The notes under the pieces were generated by a model. It saw only the letters and a list, made by a program, of their open reading frames with translations, was not told where the DNA came from and did no database searches. DNA of 64,000 bases from Emergomyces orientalis (lineage: Eukaryota; Ascomycota; Eurotiomycetes; Onygenales; Ajellomycetaceae). Shown here piece after piece: positions 12,361 to 23,445 of the stretch; the first letter of the stretch is position 1, and each line of letters begins with the position of its first letter. The stretch lies in assembly GCA_002110485.1 (NCBI GenBank), contig MOWL01000002.1:62001-126000 (forward strand). Direction: 5' to 3'. Made by a program: the position numbers and the translations under genes.

Positions 12361-14229
12361 ATGTCACCTACGAAATCACCTTCTAAGGGTGAGAAGTCCG
12401 CCCAGAAGAAGGGAGACAGAAAGCGATCTCCGCGAGCCCAGGTCACGGAGGATCAAGACCTGTCCGCCCCGCAGACTATCAAATTAATTGGTCTCGCTAT
12501 GCTGCTACTGGTGCTTACGGCAGCCTATTCACCAATATCTCAATTGACGCTCTCGCCAGTCTATGGATCTGTTCCCTCAGCAGCCTTCCACCAGAGGGGG
12601 ATGATGGTGGCTGCGCTATGTGGATGGTTCGGAAAAGACCAAATAAGAAAGAGACTGTCTACAGAGATTATGAACTTCTTGCCGGTGCTGGCGTTCAGCA
12701 TTCCTACTATCCAGTTTTTCATGTTTAAGTGGAGCATGCAACTTGGTGCCGTAAATGGCCCTCTCCTGACAGAACTTCTCACATATTTCCCGTTGGTTCT
12801 TTTGTCTGTATCTTCAGTAACTATGTTGCTCGAAGACGTTGATCTGAGACGATACGGCGAGACTTTGGGGAACCATGGACCTTTTTTTGGGTCGTACATA
12901 CTCTTTAGTACTCTCGAGAAGTTTATTGGGTTTTTATTGCCCAGGTATATTGGAAAAAACCCCTTGATGGCTCGCATTCCGCTACAACTTATAACTGCTT
13001 CCTTCTACGCAATTTCTCTCCCATCGAAATGGCTATTGCTCGCGCTGCCATCATTGCTGTTTTCTTCTCGATATAACGTACACTTTCCTTTTGAACACAC
13101 AACCGCACTTTTAAATTCAACTTTGAAGGCTGAAAATTTCGTTTTGCTGCACCGGGAGGAGTCGTTGACCGGGTATCTATCCGTGGTGGAGAACGTAAAG
13201 GAGCATTATAGGGTGATGAGGTGTGACCATAGTCTGTTAGGTGGAGAATGGACGCAGATGCCCAACACGCAACATCCGGAAGTGAGAGAGCCTATATATT
13301 CGATTTTTACAATGTTGGAGGCGGTGAGGTTGATCAATAATGACGATGGAAGTTCAAGGAGGGGAGGTTCCGGCACCAATTCTCTCATTATGTAAATGAA
13401 CCCGCCGTTTATTCCTTGCCGGTGCGTTTTATGCTAATTTCAAAAATAGCGGACTTGGAATCGGTACAACGCCTACTGCACTCGTAAATCATGGCATCGA
13501 TACAACAGTTGTCGAGATAGACCCTGCAGTATACCATCTTGCTGCGGATTACTTCAGCCTTCCCAAAAATTTTACACCAGTTATCCAAGACGCCGTCAAA
13601 TTTGTAGATGAAGCGAGCAGAGCGACTCCAACCCCTAGATTCGACTATATTGTGCATGATGTCTTCACTGGCGGCGTAGAGCCAGTTAGTTTATTCACAG
13701 TAGAATTTATGAAAGGCCTCCACTCACTTCTGAAGGAAGACGGCGTTATTGCTATTGTTAGTTTATTTCCTGTGTTTTCCAGTACCTTTCGTATAACTTC
13801 ACTAACACAGCGATCCAAAAATCACAGAACTACGCTGGAGATTTGTCTCTCCCATCTTCCGGCCTTATTGTTCGAACGATCAAGTCTGTTTTCCAAAGTT
13901 GCCGAATATTCCGTGAAAGTGAACCACCTGCAGATACCAGGGCAGGCGATTTTACCAATATGGCTATCTTCTGTAAAGTGACGGATTCACCCTTGGAGTT
14001 CCGAAACCCAACCGAAGCCGATTTTCTGGGCAGTAAGTCCAGACAAACGTATTTAATGCCTCAATTTGAAATTGACGCCGCTTCTTTTGAAAAAGTCGAG
14101 GAGGGCCAACAAGATGTCCTCGCAGTAGGGCATGTGGGAGACTTACTACGGTGGCACTCCCAAAGCGCTGCTGGCCACTGGAGCATCATGAGAACAGTTC
14201 TTCCGGCTTTTATTTGGGAAAACTGGTGA
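12361..14229 (+). CDS. Membrane-anchored spermidine-synthase-fold (aminopropyl/methyltransferase-like) protein
   Basis: Three exons (12361-13391, 13450-13756, 13828-14229) give 579 residues. After a basic, charged N-terminus there are about five hydrophobic segments (near residues 42-62, 102-120, 128-152, 168-190, 203-232). Then comes a soluble domain with a nucleotide-binding signature GLGIGTTP, an acidic strand end VVEIDPAV, the catalytic-region strand IVHDVFTGG and the following strand DGVIAINYAGDL. These are the S-adenosylmethionine/decarboxy-SAM binding elements of the spermidine synthase superfamily. The intron falls directly before GLGIG, and both junctions keep frame. Whether it makes polyamines is doubtful: cytosolic spermidine synthase is a separate, shorter protein, and this fusion type is better called uncharacterised. 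It is tail-to-tail with the phosphatase, 217 bases apart. Confidence 0.82.
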
Positions 14230-14446
14230 ATTTCTTTTCAATTATCTTGTTGACACGGAAAGGAACTCTACAAAAGACGCTGGACGTCGTGGAGTTCTCT
14301 ACCTGCGGTTTATGATATTCTGGCTATGTAATGCGTCTTGGACATAAAATCAAAAGAGATGGCTATCTATCTATCCTTCTATCCCATTTATCACAACCCA
14401 AATCAATCATTTTTGGGTCAGTCATCTCCCAAAAACACGATACATA

Positions 14447-15253
14447 TCACAATATCGCCTTCTCTTCAATTATCAAATTCTTCCTTATCGCCGCAATATC
14501 CTTATCACTAAATCCAATCCCCGATTTCAAATACCCCTCAACTCCGCCATATTTCTTATCCATACAATTCAGTGTCGCCATGATAGCCGCCGCCTTTGCT
14601 GAAACCATCCTCTCTGCCCCCTCCCTATCGCCACCAAATGCCGGATGAGCCAGCACCCTGTCAATAGAATGCTGTCTCAATTCACCCAACCCAACTTCAG
14701 TGAGCTCATACTCGCGCCCAATGACTTCGTCATCGGGCACCCTTGCGATCCGCAAAATAAGCGCGGCGCAAACACCTGTCCTATCCTTCCCGGCCGAACA
14801 ATGAAACAGCAACGGTTCCTCAGGCCTGTCGCGGATATGCTCAAACACGGCGCGAAACGCTCCCGCAGCTCCCGCCCTCAATATCTCCGTATATGCGCGC
14901 ATGAAGCCTTGAGGTCCTTCGGAGGAGGAGTAGTCCTTATAGCGCAGTGCAAGTCCTTCAGGGCTCGCATCCTGATCCGTGAACACGGGGACGTGCCGGC
15001 GGGTTGTTTCTTGTATGTCGATCGAGGGCGAGCGTTCGCACTCCATGATGGAGCGGAAGTCATAGATGGTGGTTATACCGAGTTTATCGGTGAGGAATCT
15101 TGCGCCTTCGGGAGTAGTATTAGATAGAGTAGCCGAACGGAAGAGGTAATTGCGCCGCACGGAGGTGGTGGGTGAAATTGCGTAGCCGCCCAGGTCACGG
15201 AGGTTGGCAATGCCATCCGCGATGTAGAAGGGAGGGGAGGGGAGGCTGGACAT
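14447..15253 (-). CDS. Atypical tyrosine/dual-specificity phosphatase (Y_phosphatase3 family)
   Basis: A single exon of 268 residues, ATG at 15251-15253. The protein starts with FYIADGIANLRDLGGY, the typical entry of the fungal and bacterial tyrosine phosphatase family 3, followed by YLFRSATL and IYDFRS. The P-loop HCSAGKDRTG supplies nucleophile Cys152 and Arg158 (CX5R), with Asp157 placed as in this family. The C-terminal half carries an ELTEVG segment and ends in a helix typical of the group. No signal peptide or membrane segment is visible, so it is probably cytosolic; substrates (phosphotyrosine or phosphoinositide) cannot be told from sequence. Confidence 0.93.
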   Translation of the reverse strand: MSSLPSPPFYIADGIANLRDLGGYAISPTTSVRRNYLFRSATLSNTTPEGARFLTDKLGITTIYDFRSIMECERSPSIDIQETTRRHVPVFTDQDASPEGLALRYKDYSSSEGPQGFMRAYTEILRAGAAGAFRAVFEHIRDRPEEPLLFHCSAGKDRTGVCAALILRIARVPDDEVIGREYELTEVGLGELRQHSIDRVLAHPAFGGDREGAERMVSAKAAAIMATLNCMDKKYGGVEGYLKSGIGFSDKDIAAIRKNLIIEEKAIL

Positions 15254-18200
15254 GATTTTTTCTGTCTCTCTATCTACCCATAGATTTTTTCTCTTTCCCT
15301 TTTTTGGTTGGATGGGGATTCTCGTCTTGAGCTGGTTTTGCGGAGGGGTAAAGGGATGATATGTCGAATAGTTACAGCTTATTTTTCTTGCCGGATCGCG
15401 ATATCTTCCTTACTTTTATTTTATTTTGCTTTTAGTATATGAATAAGAACCCTATGAGTATCCCATTGACTTATATATGCCTAAAAGCTATCTAGCATTG
15501 CATGGAATTTGAAATAAAAAGCGGATTCTAGCCAGTCATTTACCCCACAGGAACGGATGACTTTACCGAGGCCTAAATTCCATCACATCAATTCTTAGGA
15601 ATTTCAAAGAACTTTGCCTAACGATTTCAACATCCATCTTCCACCAAGAACCTGGCGGTACAAAGGATTGATAATAGGGGATGCGGAGAGTGATACAGCA
15701 AATGGTTGATGGTAATAGTCGAGCCTCTATGGAACTAAAATTTTATTTTATCTCGGACGGATCAGATATATCTTCAATGTCTAGGAGTACATACATGTAC
15801 AGTGCACAATTCATCCAACATATGGAAGAATTTACTGTTTTGACTACTAAAATATGGAGCTCAGGGTCTATGAGAGTCCATGCGATCTACCTCCGTGTCC
15901 TATCCCTAGGAATTTTGGGTGCAATATTAGGTATTCCATTTAAAATAATGGTTCTTCATATGAACGCAGCACGGGGGCTTCACAAAATTAATGCACTGAG
16001 TCTGTATTCCTCTCAAAGAATTGCGGTCTGGGATTGAGAGAGGCTGAGAAACCCCTGTGCTTGTCGAGAATTAATCGGCGTTTTGGGTTCTCGATATCAA
16101 TCCCAGGCTGTAGAAGAGCAATCAGGCGCCTCTCAATAAATGGATTGCCTAGATAACCAAGCTGCTAGAAAAAATATCCAAATTCCGTCAATTTGCTGAG
16201 AGGGGAAAAGCAAAACAGTGATGTTTCCAAACATATGCTCCGCAGGCCATGTTTCGAATAATTAATTTCCAGTCCCTGACGCTTCCCCAAGGAGCTCCGA
16301 TACCACCTCGACATCCCACTGCAATGAGCAAAATTTTGGCCATTTCGAACACATATTTAACGCCCCGAAGCCTTCTCATTTCAGCTCTGGAACAAAGAGT
16401 TTAAGGGCGATAGCTCAAGTAGTACAAGACTGTCTGGAAACTTCTTTATTTAGAACAGACTTGTTCAGCTCTATATCGTGTTTATCGTAGCATGCAAAAT
16501 GCAGGAGCCGCAAATATATGACTGAAGGTGTACATGAGCTCTGGATAGTTATATAGCCGTGGACGGATTATCCTTTTAGATAATTTAATGTTTAAGTTTC
16601 CTGGCTCAAGAATATCACCCTGTTATGTTGCCAATAGCAGCTTCAGTTAAACGCCGCTGCAAGTTTAGGTTTCCCTCAAAAGATGCATATAGTTATCTAA
16701 GTGAAAATCTGAGCAGCTTTCTGGAAATTTGAAAGACTCAGAGTATATATTGATATTTTAGGTATATTGATATTTTAGGTTGCATACAGAACGTACACAG
16801 CTGAACGAAAGGTTAGCAAGTGTAGCCAATTGTCAAGCTTTTCAGCCCAATAGGTGGGAAAGGCATACTTAAAAATCACGTTGGAACACAGTTGTCGAAT
16901 ATCATTCCTAACCTGCGCACCCATTGGATTACCAAAGGCCTTAATCCGCCGTACGGCGTGACGAGTTCTGAGAATTATTCGACGAGTTGCAGGTTGGGTA
17001 TTGATTGTATGGGGTTTGCAATTGAGTATGATGCACTTCCCAAAATTCACCGAGTAGTCCCAGGTTCCTTTTGATACTCGATTTCCAAAACCAAGAAATA
17101 AAGGCAAGTAAAGCTTGGATCACTCCACTAACAGTCCATCCTCATGAAAGACGGCACTTTAGGGAGGTAGGCACGTCCGTCTGCAGCCATCAGTTGAATA
17201 TGTTTTCGTAAAATTACCCATTGACGCTGTCCACTGTACGTTGTAAGCTTGTAGAATTGTGGCATGGACTGTATAGGTAGTTTTCGATATTTTGGATCTT
17301 GAAGGGTTACCGAGTCCGAACAGCATCTGGGGTTTTCCCATTCAGAATTGAATGAAACGGAGTTAGATGGATAACGAAAGAGAAAATGAAGAGGACGTCG
17401 ATACCCGCCCGCGGCCAACGTAACCTCGCTGGCCCACATTTTTCAACCCGCATCGGTTCGGCAGATTCCTTTCGATAGTAAGGGTGGTCACCTTCGGCTT
17501 TCTTTTGGAACCAGCCCAGCGAGAGCCAATTGGAAGGGGGATTTGTCTTGTAAAAGGTATACAATACTCTTTTCAAGCAAGGTTTCCATATTGTGTCTAG
17601 AATATGCTGTTTATTCTCCTCGTCTCGTATTTCGCGATCTGGACATTGGCAACACGACTTTTCCTGTATGTAATAAGTGATTGCGTTCGCGATATACTTC
17701 AAGGCGAGGTATGCCCAGTAGTTTGATTGCCAAGTCGGCTATCCATGGAGGCAGCATCACTTTAGCGTTCGGTAAGCAAAGGAGAGAAATAATTTGTCCT
17801 TGGCACAGAATAATGCTAACGCTCGTGTCCAGAAGTTTTAAGAAACGAGAAAGGGGAGTTCCTAGGGTGCCGAGACGCCTGTGGAGCCAGAGACACTTCC
17901 TTCTAGCAGCCCGTCATTGGTAAAGCAACAACAGACGAAAAAAATTTAGGAATCTTGCAGAGGTAGCTGGATTTCGACACTCCAAGTAATTAGTCGCCGG
18001 TGCGCAACTGGACTTAGTGCATGTGATATGATTTGGGTTCTCCGCATGCAATACATCATCACGCCCCCCAAAACACTGAGCACCGGGAGAAGAAGAGCGA
18101 CTCCTTGGTGATATGTACTTCTATCTCACGTGATATCAAGATGGCTAAAGTACCTAAACAATGTGGTTGATTTGGGAGGAAAAACAGAAATTCCCCTCTG

Positions 18201-20079
18201 AATACACAGGGGAATACATCACGCAGTAAGCTTCAATTGGTAGGTTTGACCGTCCTCTATATTTTCGAAAGGGTTTGAAATGCAGAATTCCCCTTCTGAA
18301 ACCAGTTAATCCCCACCCCGCGTGTGGTTGGCGTGATTAGGAACTCCAGGATGAAGGGCCGTCGTACATCTCCCGTCCCCTCCTGGAGAACTCAGGCCAA
18401 GAAACCAACGATGGGTATGGCAGCACTGAGAGAAAGCCAGAGATGCTGTGCTGACCTTTTCACGCTCAATTATCACTCATTCATCGCACATTCCCATACT
18501 CCGATGGCGTTTTATCCCGTTGGCAAATTCGTGTTGGGCTCTTGACAGCAATCAACTCATGATGGAAGCGAGAACGGAGGCAGAAGCAGGTTTCCCCGGA
18601 ACCAGTATCCGCCTTTTTTTACGCAGTATAACGTTCTTAAAATTGCAAAGTGTCATCGTTCGCATCCATGGGTAGCGATGGCGAAACTGCTCCTTGAACA
18701 GCCCGAAAGCGGGAACGAACGTTTAGTCAAATCCTTCAAGAAGGCGACGATATATTTGCCGAAATGAGGGGATCGAGAGACTAACAGGTTTCCCGTGGGG
18801 AACAGCCTATCAGATAGGAATCTACTTGCCAGGGCCGATGTATCATTGCCCAGGAATTTTCGCCTCTCATATTGCAGGATTTCTCCCTTCACCTTGCTGG
18901 AATCAGTGGGCGGTATGCGGAGCACTGCATTATGCCCTTGCATTTACTGCGCACATTTTCTAGGATGAAGTCTGTACCCCATCCACGCTAAAACTAGCTC
19001 AGGTTTAATTGTTTTGTCGATCAAAGACAGGAGGACGCGCTAGATCCCTAAGGATCCAGCCAATGCTGGCCAAAGACCCCCCAAAAATGCAGTGCCTTTT
19101 CCCTGATATTTGGAAAATTTCGGGTTCCCGCAGGGACGCCTTTGGCGGAATACAGAGAACCTTTCTACCTTGATATCTCGCCTATATCTGTGTACGCCCA
19201 ACAGCCATTCTCATTTATTTCAATATGCCTGGCCAAACAACCTTGGTAGTAAGTGCGGGCTTGGCAATTGTAACGTTTAACAAAAGTTTGTGGGGGTCAG
19301 CAAGCCACTGGCCGAAGTGCAGATCCTTGGTTAACAATGATCGCGCTGACAACTACTCTAAACAGTACTGCAGAGGTCCAAGGGAATAAATAATACTTTG
19401 ACCAAGACTCGCATCAATCAATCCATGGATAGATGTCACCTTATCTCCAATTTCACTCGTGTTCTCCCAGTATTCCGCATATTGGCATGGGCAAGGTTAT
19501 GAGCTAGGTTACCGCCATTCGAATCCCATTGGCCCGAAACTGCCCAAACAGGCCAGGTTCAACATGATTATGCAGATCTGGCTCGACGCCCTCCTTGCGT
19601 AACTCCGTGCTCAGGTTGACAGTAGTTGGCGTGCGGTTGTGGGCGGGAAATGGGGAATTTGCGACATACTCCTTCCTCCGACTGGCTCCAGCCTCTCCCC
19701 GGTTCACTCCTAGAACATCATCAAGCCTTCGCGAAGCTTGTCCTTAAGCGGGAGGTCGTTGGATGATAATGCCACCCCAGAGAGGGGAACCCATAATCCT
19801 GGACTGCTTCTACGAAAGTGGTTCAGAAAAGCTCGGGTGGGAAGTACCGGTTTCCATTCAGCATATGCAGTAAGCTCCCTAGGGGTGTCATTAGGGCCCT
19901 GTTTTTGTCTCCAGTTTATGGTCGGATCCGTATTTCGCCAAGCTCGCGAACATAAATATACGACTATGCCGCCAGAAATCGCGATGGATATTTTATACCT
20001 TTTATTGAACCAGCTCTCTACTTCTGGGATTAATCGGCCCTGGGTATCCAAACCCTGATTGAGCGAAGCCACGCCCACC
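15254..20079. other. Gene-poor interval of about 4.8 kb upstream of dppV
   Basis: No supported gene. Several frames of 60-130 codons exist on both strands, but none carries a family motif I recognise and none joins into a longer spliced product. A tandem 17-base duplication lies at 16746-16779. The last few hundred bases should contain the dppV promoter. Base composition is not strikingly biased and CpG is present, unlike the relic at 37-38 kb. Confidence 0.5.
16746..16779. repeat. Tandem duplication of a 17-base unit
   Basis: The unit TATATTGATATTTTAGG occurs twice back to back without a mismatch. It is probably a recent slippage or repair duplication. Confidence 0.9.
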
Positions 20080-22740
20080 ATGGCTATTCTATCATGGCTC
20101 TCCGCCGCGGCACTGATGTCATCGGTTGTTGCAATGTCTCCTGAGTAAGCTTCATTCGTTGTGTATTTTTGTTTGCAATAATGGAATGTTTCGTTTCTTA
20201 GAATATCGTGCTGACAATTTGGGGTAATAGGGAATTTATTTCAGCTCCTCGAAGAGGTGAAGCTATCCCGAATCCATCAGGAGTGAGTTGCGATTCTTTC
20301 GTTTTTTTTCTTTCTTTTTCTAAACATTTTTTTGGCCCAAGAGGGACAAATGTTTTTTATTCGATTGATCTTCTCTGACTTCAGTTCGTAGGAACTCGCT
20401 TTTTTCCATGTCTCCCAATATTCATTCGAAAAGCATGAGACCGTCAAAAACGAGTGGAATTTGCTTGATTTGAAAACAGGAGATATTAGTCTTCTGACCA
20501 ATGATAGCAATGTATCGGAGATCTTTTGGCTAGGAGAAGAAGATTCTCAAGTTTTTTATATTAATAGCACCAGCTCGGAGGTGCCAGGTGGTGTTGAACT
20601 GTGGGCTTCTGATGTTAGACATTTTGAAAGAGGGTCAGTTGTTTCAGCTACATATATTCGCCGCAGATGCAATTACTAACAGTTGCTGCAGTCTTAAAGT
20701 TACCTCATTTGCTGGGCCCCTGCAAGGTTTCAAGGCTGTGAAAACCAGATCAGGCGATATCAATTTCGTAGCTCATGGTCAATCGACAAGTGATGGTAAA
20801 CTCTACAACAAAGAACAGGCAGAGAAGCTCCATAGCTCAGCCCGCATTTACGACAGTATCTATACTCGCCATTGGGATACTTGGTTGACTCCAGAATTCA
20901 ATGCTGTTTTCTCTGGCACGTTGAAGAGAGGTTATGGCCATGCGTACACCTTCGACGGCAATCTTAATAACCTTGTTTCTCCCGTAAAGTATGCTGAATC
21001 TCCTTACCCACCTTTTGGAGGCGCGGGTGACTATGATCTGTCACCGGATGGAAAGACTGTTGCGTTCATGAGCAAAGCTCCGGAGCTTCCGAAGTCCAAC
21101 TACACTACTAGCTACATTTTCATTGTACCTCACGATGGGTCTTCGGTTGCCCTTCCCATAAATGGTCCTGAAAGTTCCGTCGCTGCTGATGGCATTGTCG
21201 GTGCTTCATCCAGCCCTGTGTTCTCCCCTGATAGCAAGAAGATCGCATATCTGCAAATGGAGGAATACAACTATGAATCCGATCGCAGAACTGTCTATGT
21301 CGCCACTTTGGATGGAGGGAAGATCGTCAGCCTCGCTAGTAATTGGGATAGGTCCCCCGACACCCTTAAATGGGCACCTGATGGAGAGAGCTTATACATG
21401 TCAGTCGAGGATCGCGCTCGTGGAAGACTATTCACCCTCCCCGCCGATGCAGACGCAAATTACGTACCCAAAAACTTCACAGACCACGGTATTGTTAGTG
21501 CCTATTACTTCATCAGGGACTCAGCGTCCGTCCTCACCACCACAACTACCCTCTGGTCGAACGCCATATACACCATTGCCTCTCCTAATGAGAAGCCCAA
21601 AATTTTGTTCTCTGCAAACGAACATGATGCGGAATTGGTTGGTTTAGGCCCTGAAGATATCGAAGAATTTTACTTCGAGGGAAACTGGACCAAGGTTTGT
21701 CTTTCTTTCTATATTTGCCTCTAACTTACTAATATATGCAAAGATTCATGCTTGGATTGTCAAACCTGAAGGTTTCTGTCCGGAGAAGAAATATCCCCTC
21801 GCCTATCTTATCCACGGTGGGCCTCAAGGATCATGGGGAGATTCATGGAGCACGAGATGGAACCCTAAGGTTATTGCCGATCAAGGCTATGTTGTGGTGG
21901 CTGTTAATCCCACAGGCAGCACGGGATTTGGAGACGAACTTTGTGACAGAATCCAGAACGACTGGGGTAAGATTAGGCCCTGTCTAGCGTGACTCCTGCT
22001 CTTTAACATAAGCCGTCCCGTTAACAATGTATTATTTTTACAGGCGGAGCTCCCTACGACGACCTGATCAAGGGCTGGGAGCATGTCCGTGACAATTTCG
22101 ATTATATTGACACTGATAATGGTGTTGCTCTTGGAGCCAGCTATGGTGGTTTCATGGTCAACTGGATCCAGGGGAAGCCATTTGGTCGCAACTTCAAAGC
22201 TCTCGTTTCCCATGACGGCACCTTCGTTGCGGCAGCCAAGATCTCTACCGAAGAACTATGGTTTATGCAACACGACGTACGTTCTCCCTAACCAATGCTC
22301 TTTAAAATTTTATGTACCTCCCGGTACCTGCATCTTCTCTCTATATATCCACTTCTAACGCGTTTAAATAACAGTTCAACGGCACTATCTGGGACGTTCG
22401 CGAGAACTATGAACGCTTCGATCCCTCCGCCAGCGAAAACATTCTTCAATTCGCCACCCCAATGCTCATAATCCACAGCGATCTTGACTACCGTCTCCCT
22501 GTGGCTGAAGGCCTCGCTCTCTTCAACGTGCTCCAGGAGCGTGGTGTCCCTAGTCGCTTTCTCAACTTCCCAGATGAGAACCACTGGGTACTCAACAAGG
22601 AGAACAGCCTGGTTTGGCATCAACAAGTCCTTGGCTGGATTAATAAGTACTCGGGTATTGGAGGGAGCAACCCCGACGCTGTCAAGCTGAGCGACACCGT
22701 TGTGCCAGTGGTAGATATTGATGCTGGGCCTAATAATTAA
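20080..22740 (+). CDS. dppV: Secreted dipeptidyl-peptidase V (S9 family serine peptidase)
   Basis: Seven exons (20080-20144, 20231-20282, 20392-20633, 20692-21694, 21744-21966, 22044-22276, 22375-22740) give 727 residues with all junctions in frame. A hydrophobic signal peptide (AILSWLSAAALMSSVVA) is followed by PEEFISAPRRGEAIPNPSG, the mature N-terminus typical of fungal DppV. The middle is a beta-propeller-like region with DLSPDG and FSPDSKK repeats and several N-glycosylation sequons. The C-terminal alpha/beta-hydrolase has oxyanion-side HGGPQGSW, nucleophile Ser561 in GASYGG, Asp644 in SDLDYR and His676 in ENHWV. Length matches the family (about 720). DppV removes X-Ala, His-Ser and Ser-Tyr dipeptides from extracellular peptides. 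It is a known secreted antigen in several fungi. Confidence 0.96.
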
Positions 22741-23445
22741 TTCGCCAATGTGCAGACATGTCTACTTGTGTAGGTATTCATAATGCAACCAGGATACCTC
22801 CTCCTACTTCTGAAAAGGAATCCATTGAATAATCTATACCCTCCGTTCCGGATTTTTGTCTCTCTCTTTTTAATTGTATATACATATCACACTTCTATTC
22901 TTAGCTATATATATCCGGTTATGGCCCTCTTAATGGGGCTTCCATTACGGTTTCTTCCTATTCCACCTTACCTCCACAGTGGTATGTTTTATTGCGTAAA
23001 GTTCTTATTCATAATGCGTTCGTATTATGGAATCGACAGCACGGGGGTAGTAAGATATCGGCAAACGAAGGTAGATTGGAGAAACAATTTATAATCGTGG
23101 TGAGAATCGAGGGGAATTGAAATGAAAGACTGAAAAATAAAAAACTAAAACACATAGTGGGTATTATATGAACTTTCTAACAACCTGGGTAGGGAAATAA
23201 AGGGTGAGGTCAGGTAAGATCACTGCATATATCATTCCTTAGAGCCTTAATTTAAATATCTGGCAGAGAGGCAACAAGTCAAGCAGGTAAATAGAGCAGT
23301 ACTTGACCCCTTTTTTGCATTACGCCCTTAATTAGTTTGAGCCAGGTTGTAACATTATGTCCTATCTGTAAAGACAAAGAGAGAAGGTTCAAAAGGAAAT
23401 AAAAATCAAAAAATCAAACGAATTGGTAAAATATGACCATATCAA
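22741..23445. other. Convergent 3' spacer between dppV and the dynein LIC gene
   Basis: About 700 AT-rich bases, presumably both 3' untranslated regions. No further gene or repeat was seen. Confidence 0.5.

Noticed and set aside
14645..15127. 160-codon plus-strand frame
   Set aside because: Antisense to the tyrosine phosphatase gene, whose HCSAGKDRTG motif shows the true strand.
17307..17702. 131-codon minus-strand frame, with neighbours at 16775-17439
   Set aside because: I tried to join these into a spliced gene, but no family motif or consistent junctions appeared.
19525..19545. ATTCGAATCCC as a tRNA T-arm
   Set aside because: It resembles a B-box, but no matching acceptor, D-arm or anticodon stem could be built around it.
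21162..21647. 161-codon frame inside dppV
   Set aside because: A shadow frame of the large dppV exon, which has clear peptidase sequence in its own frame.
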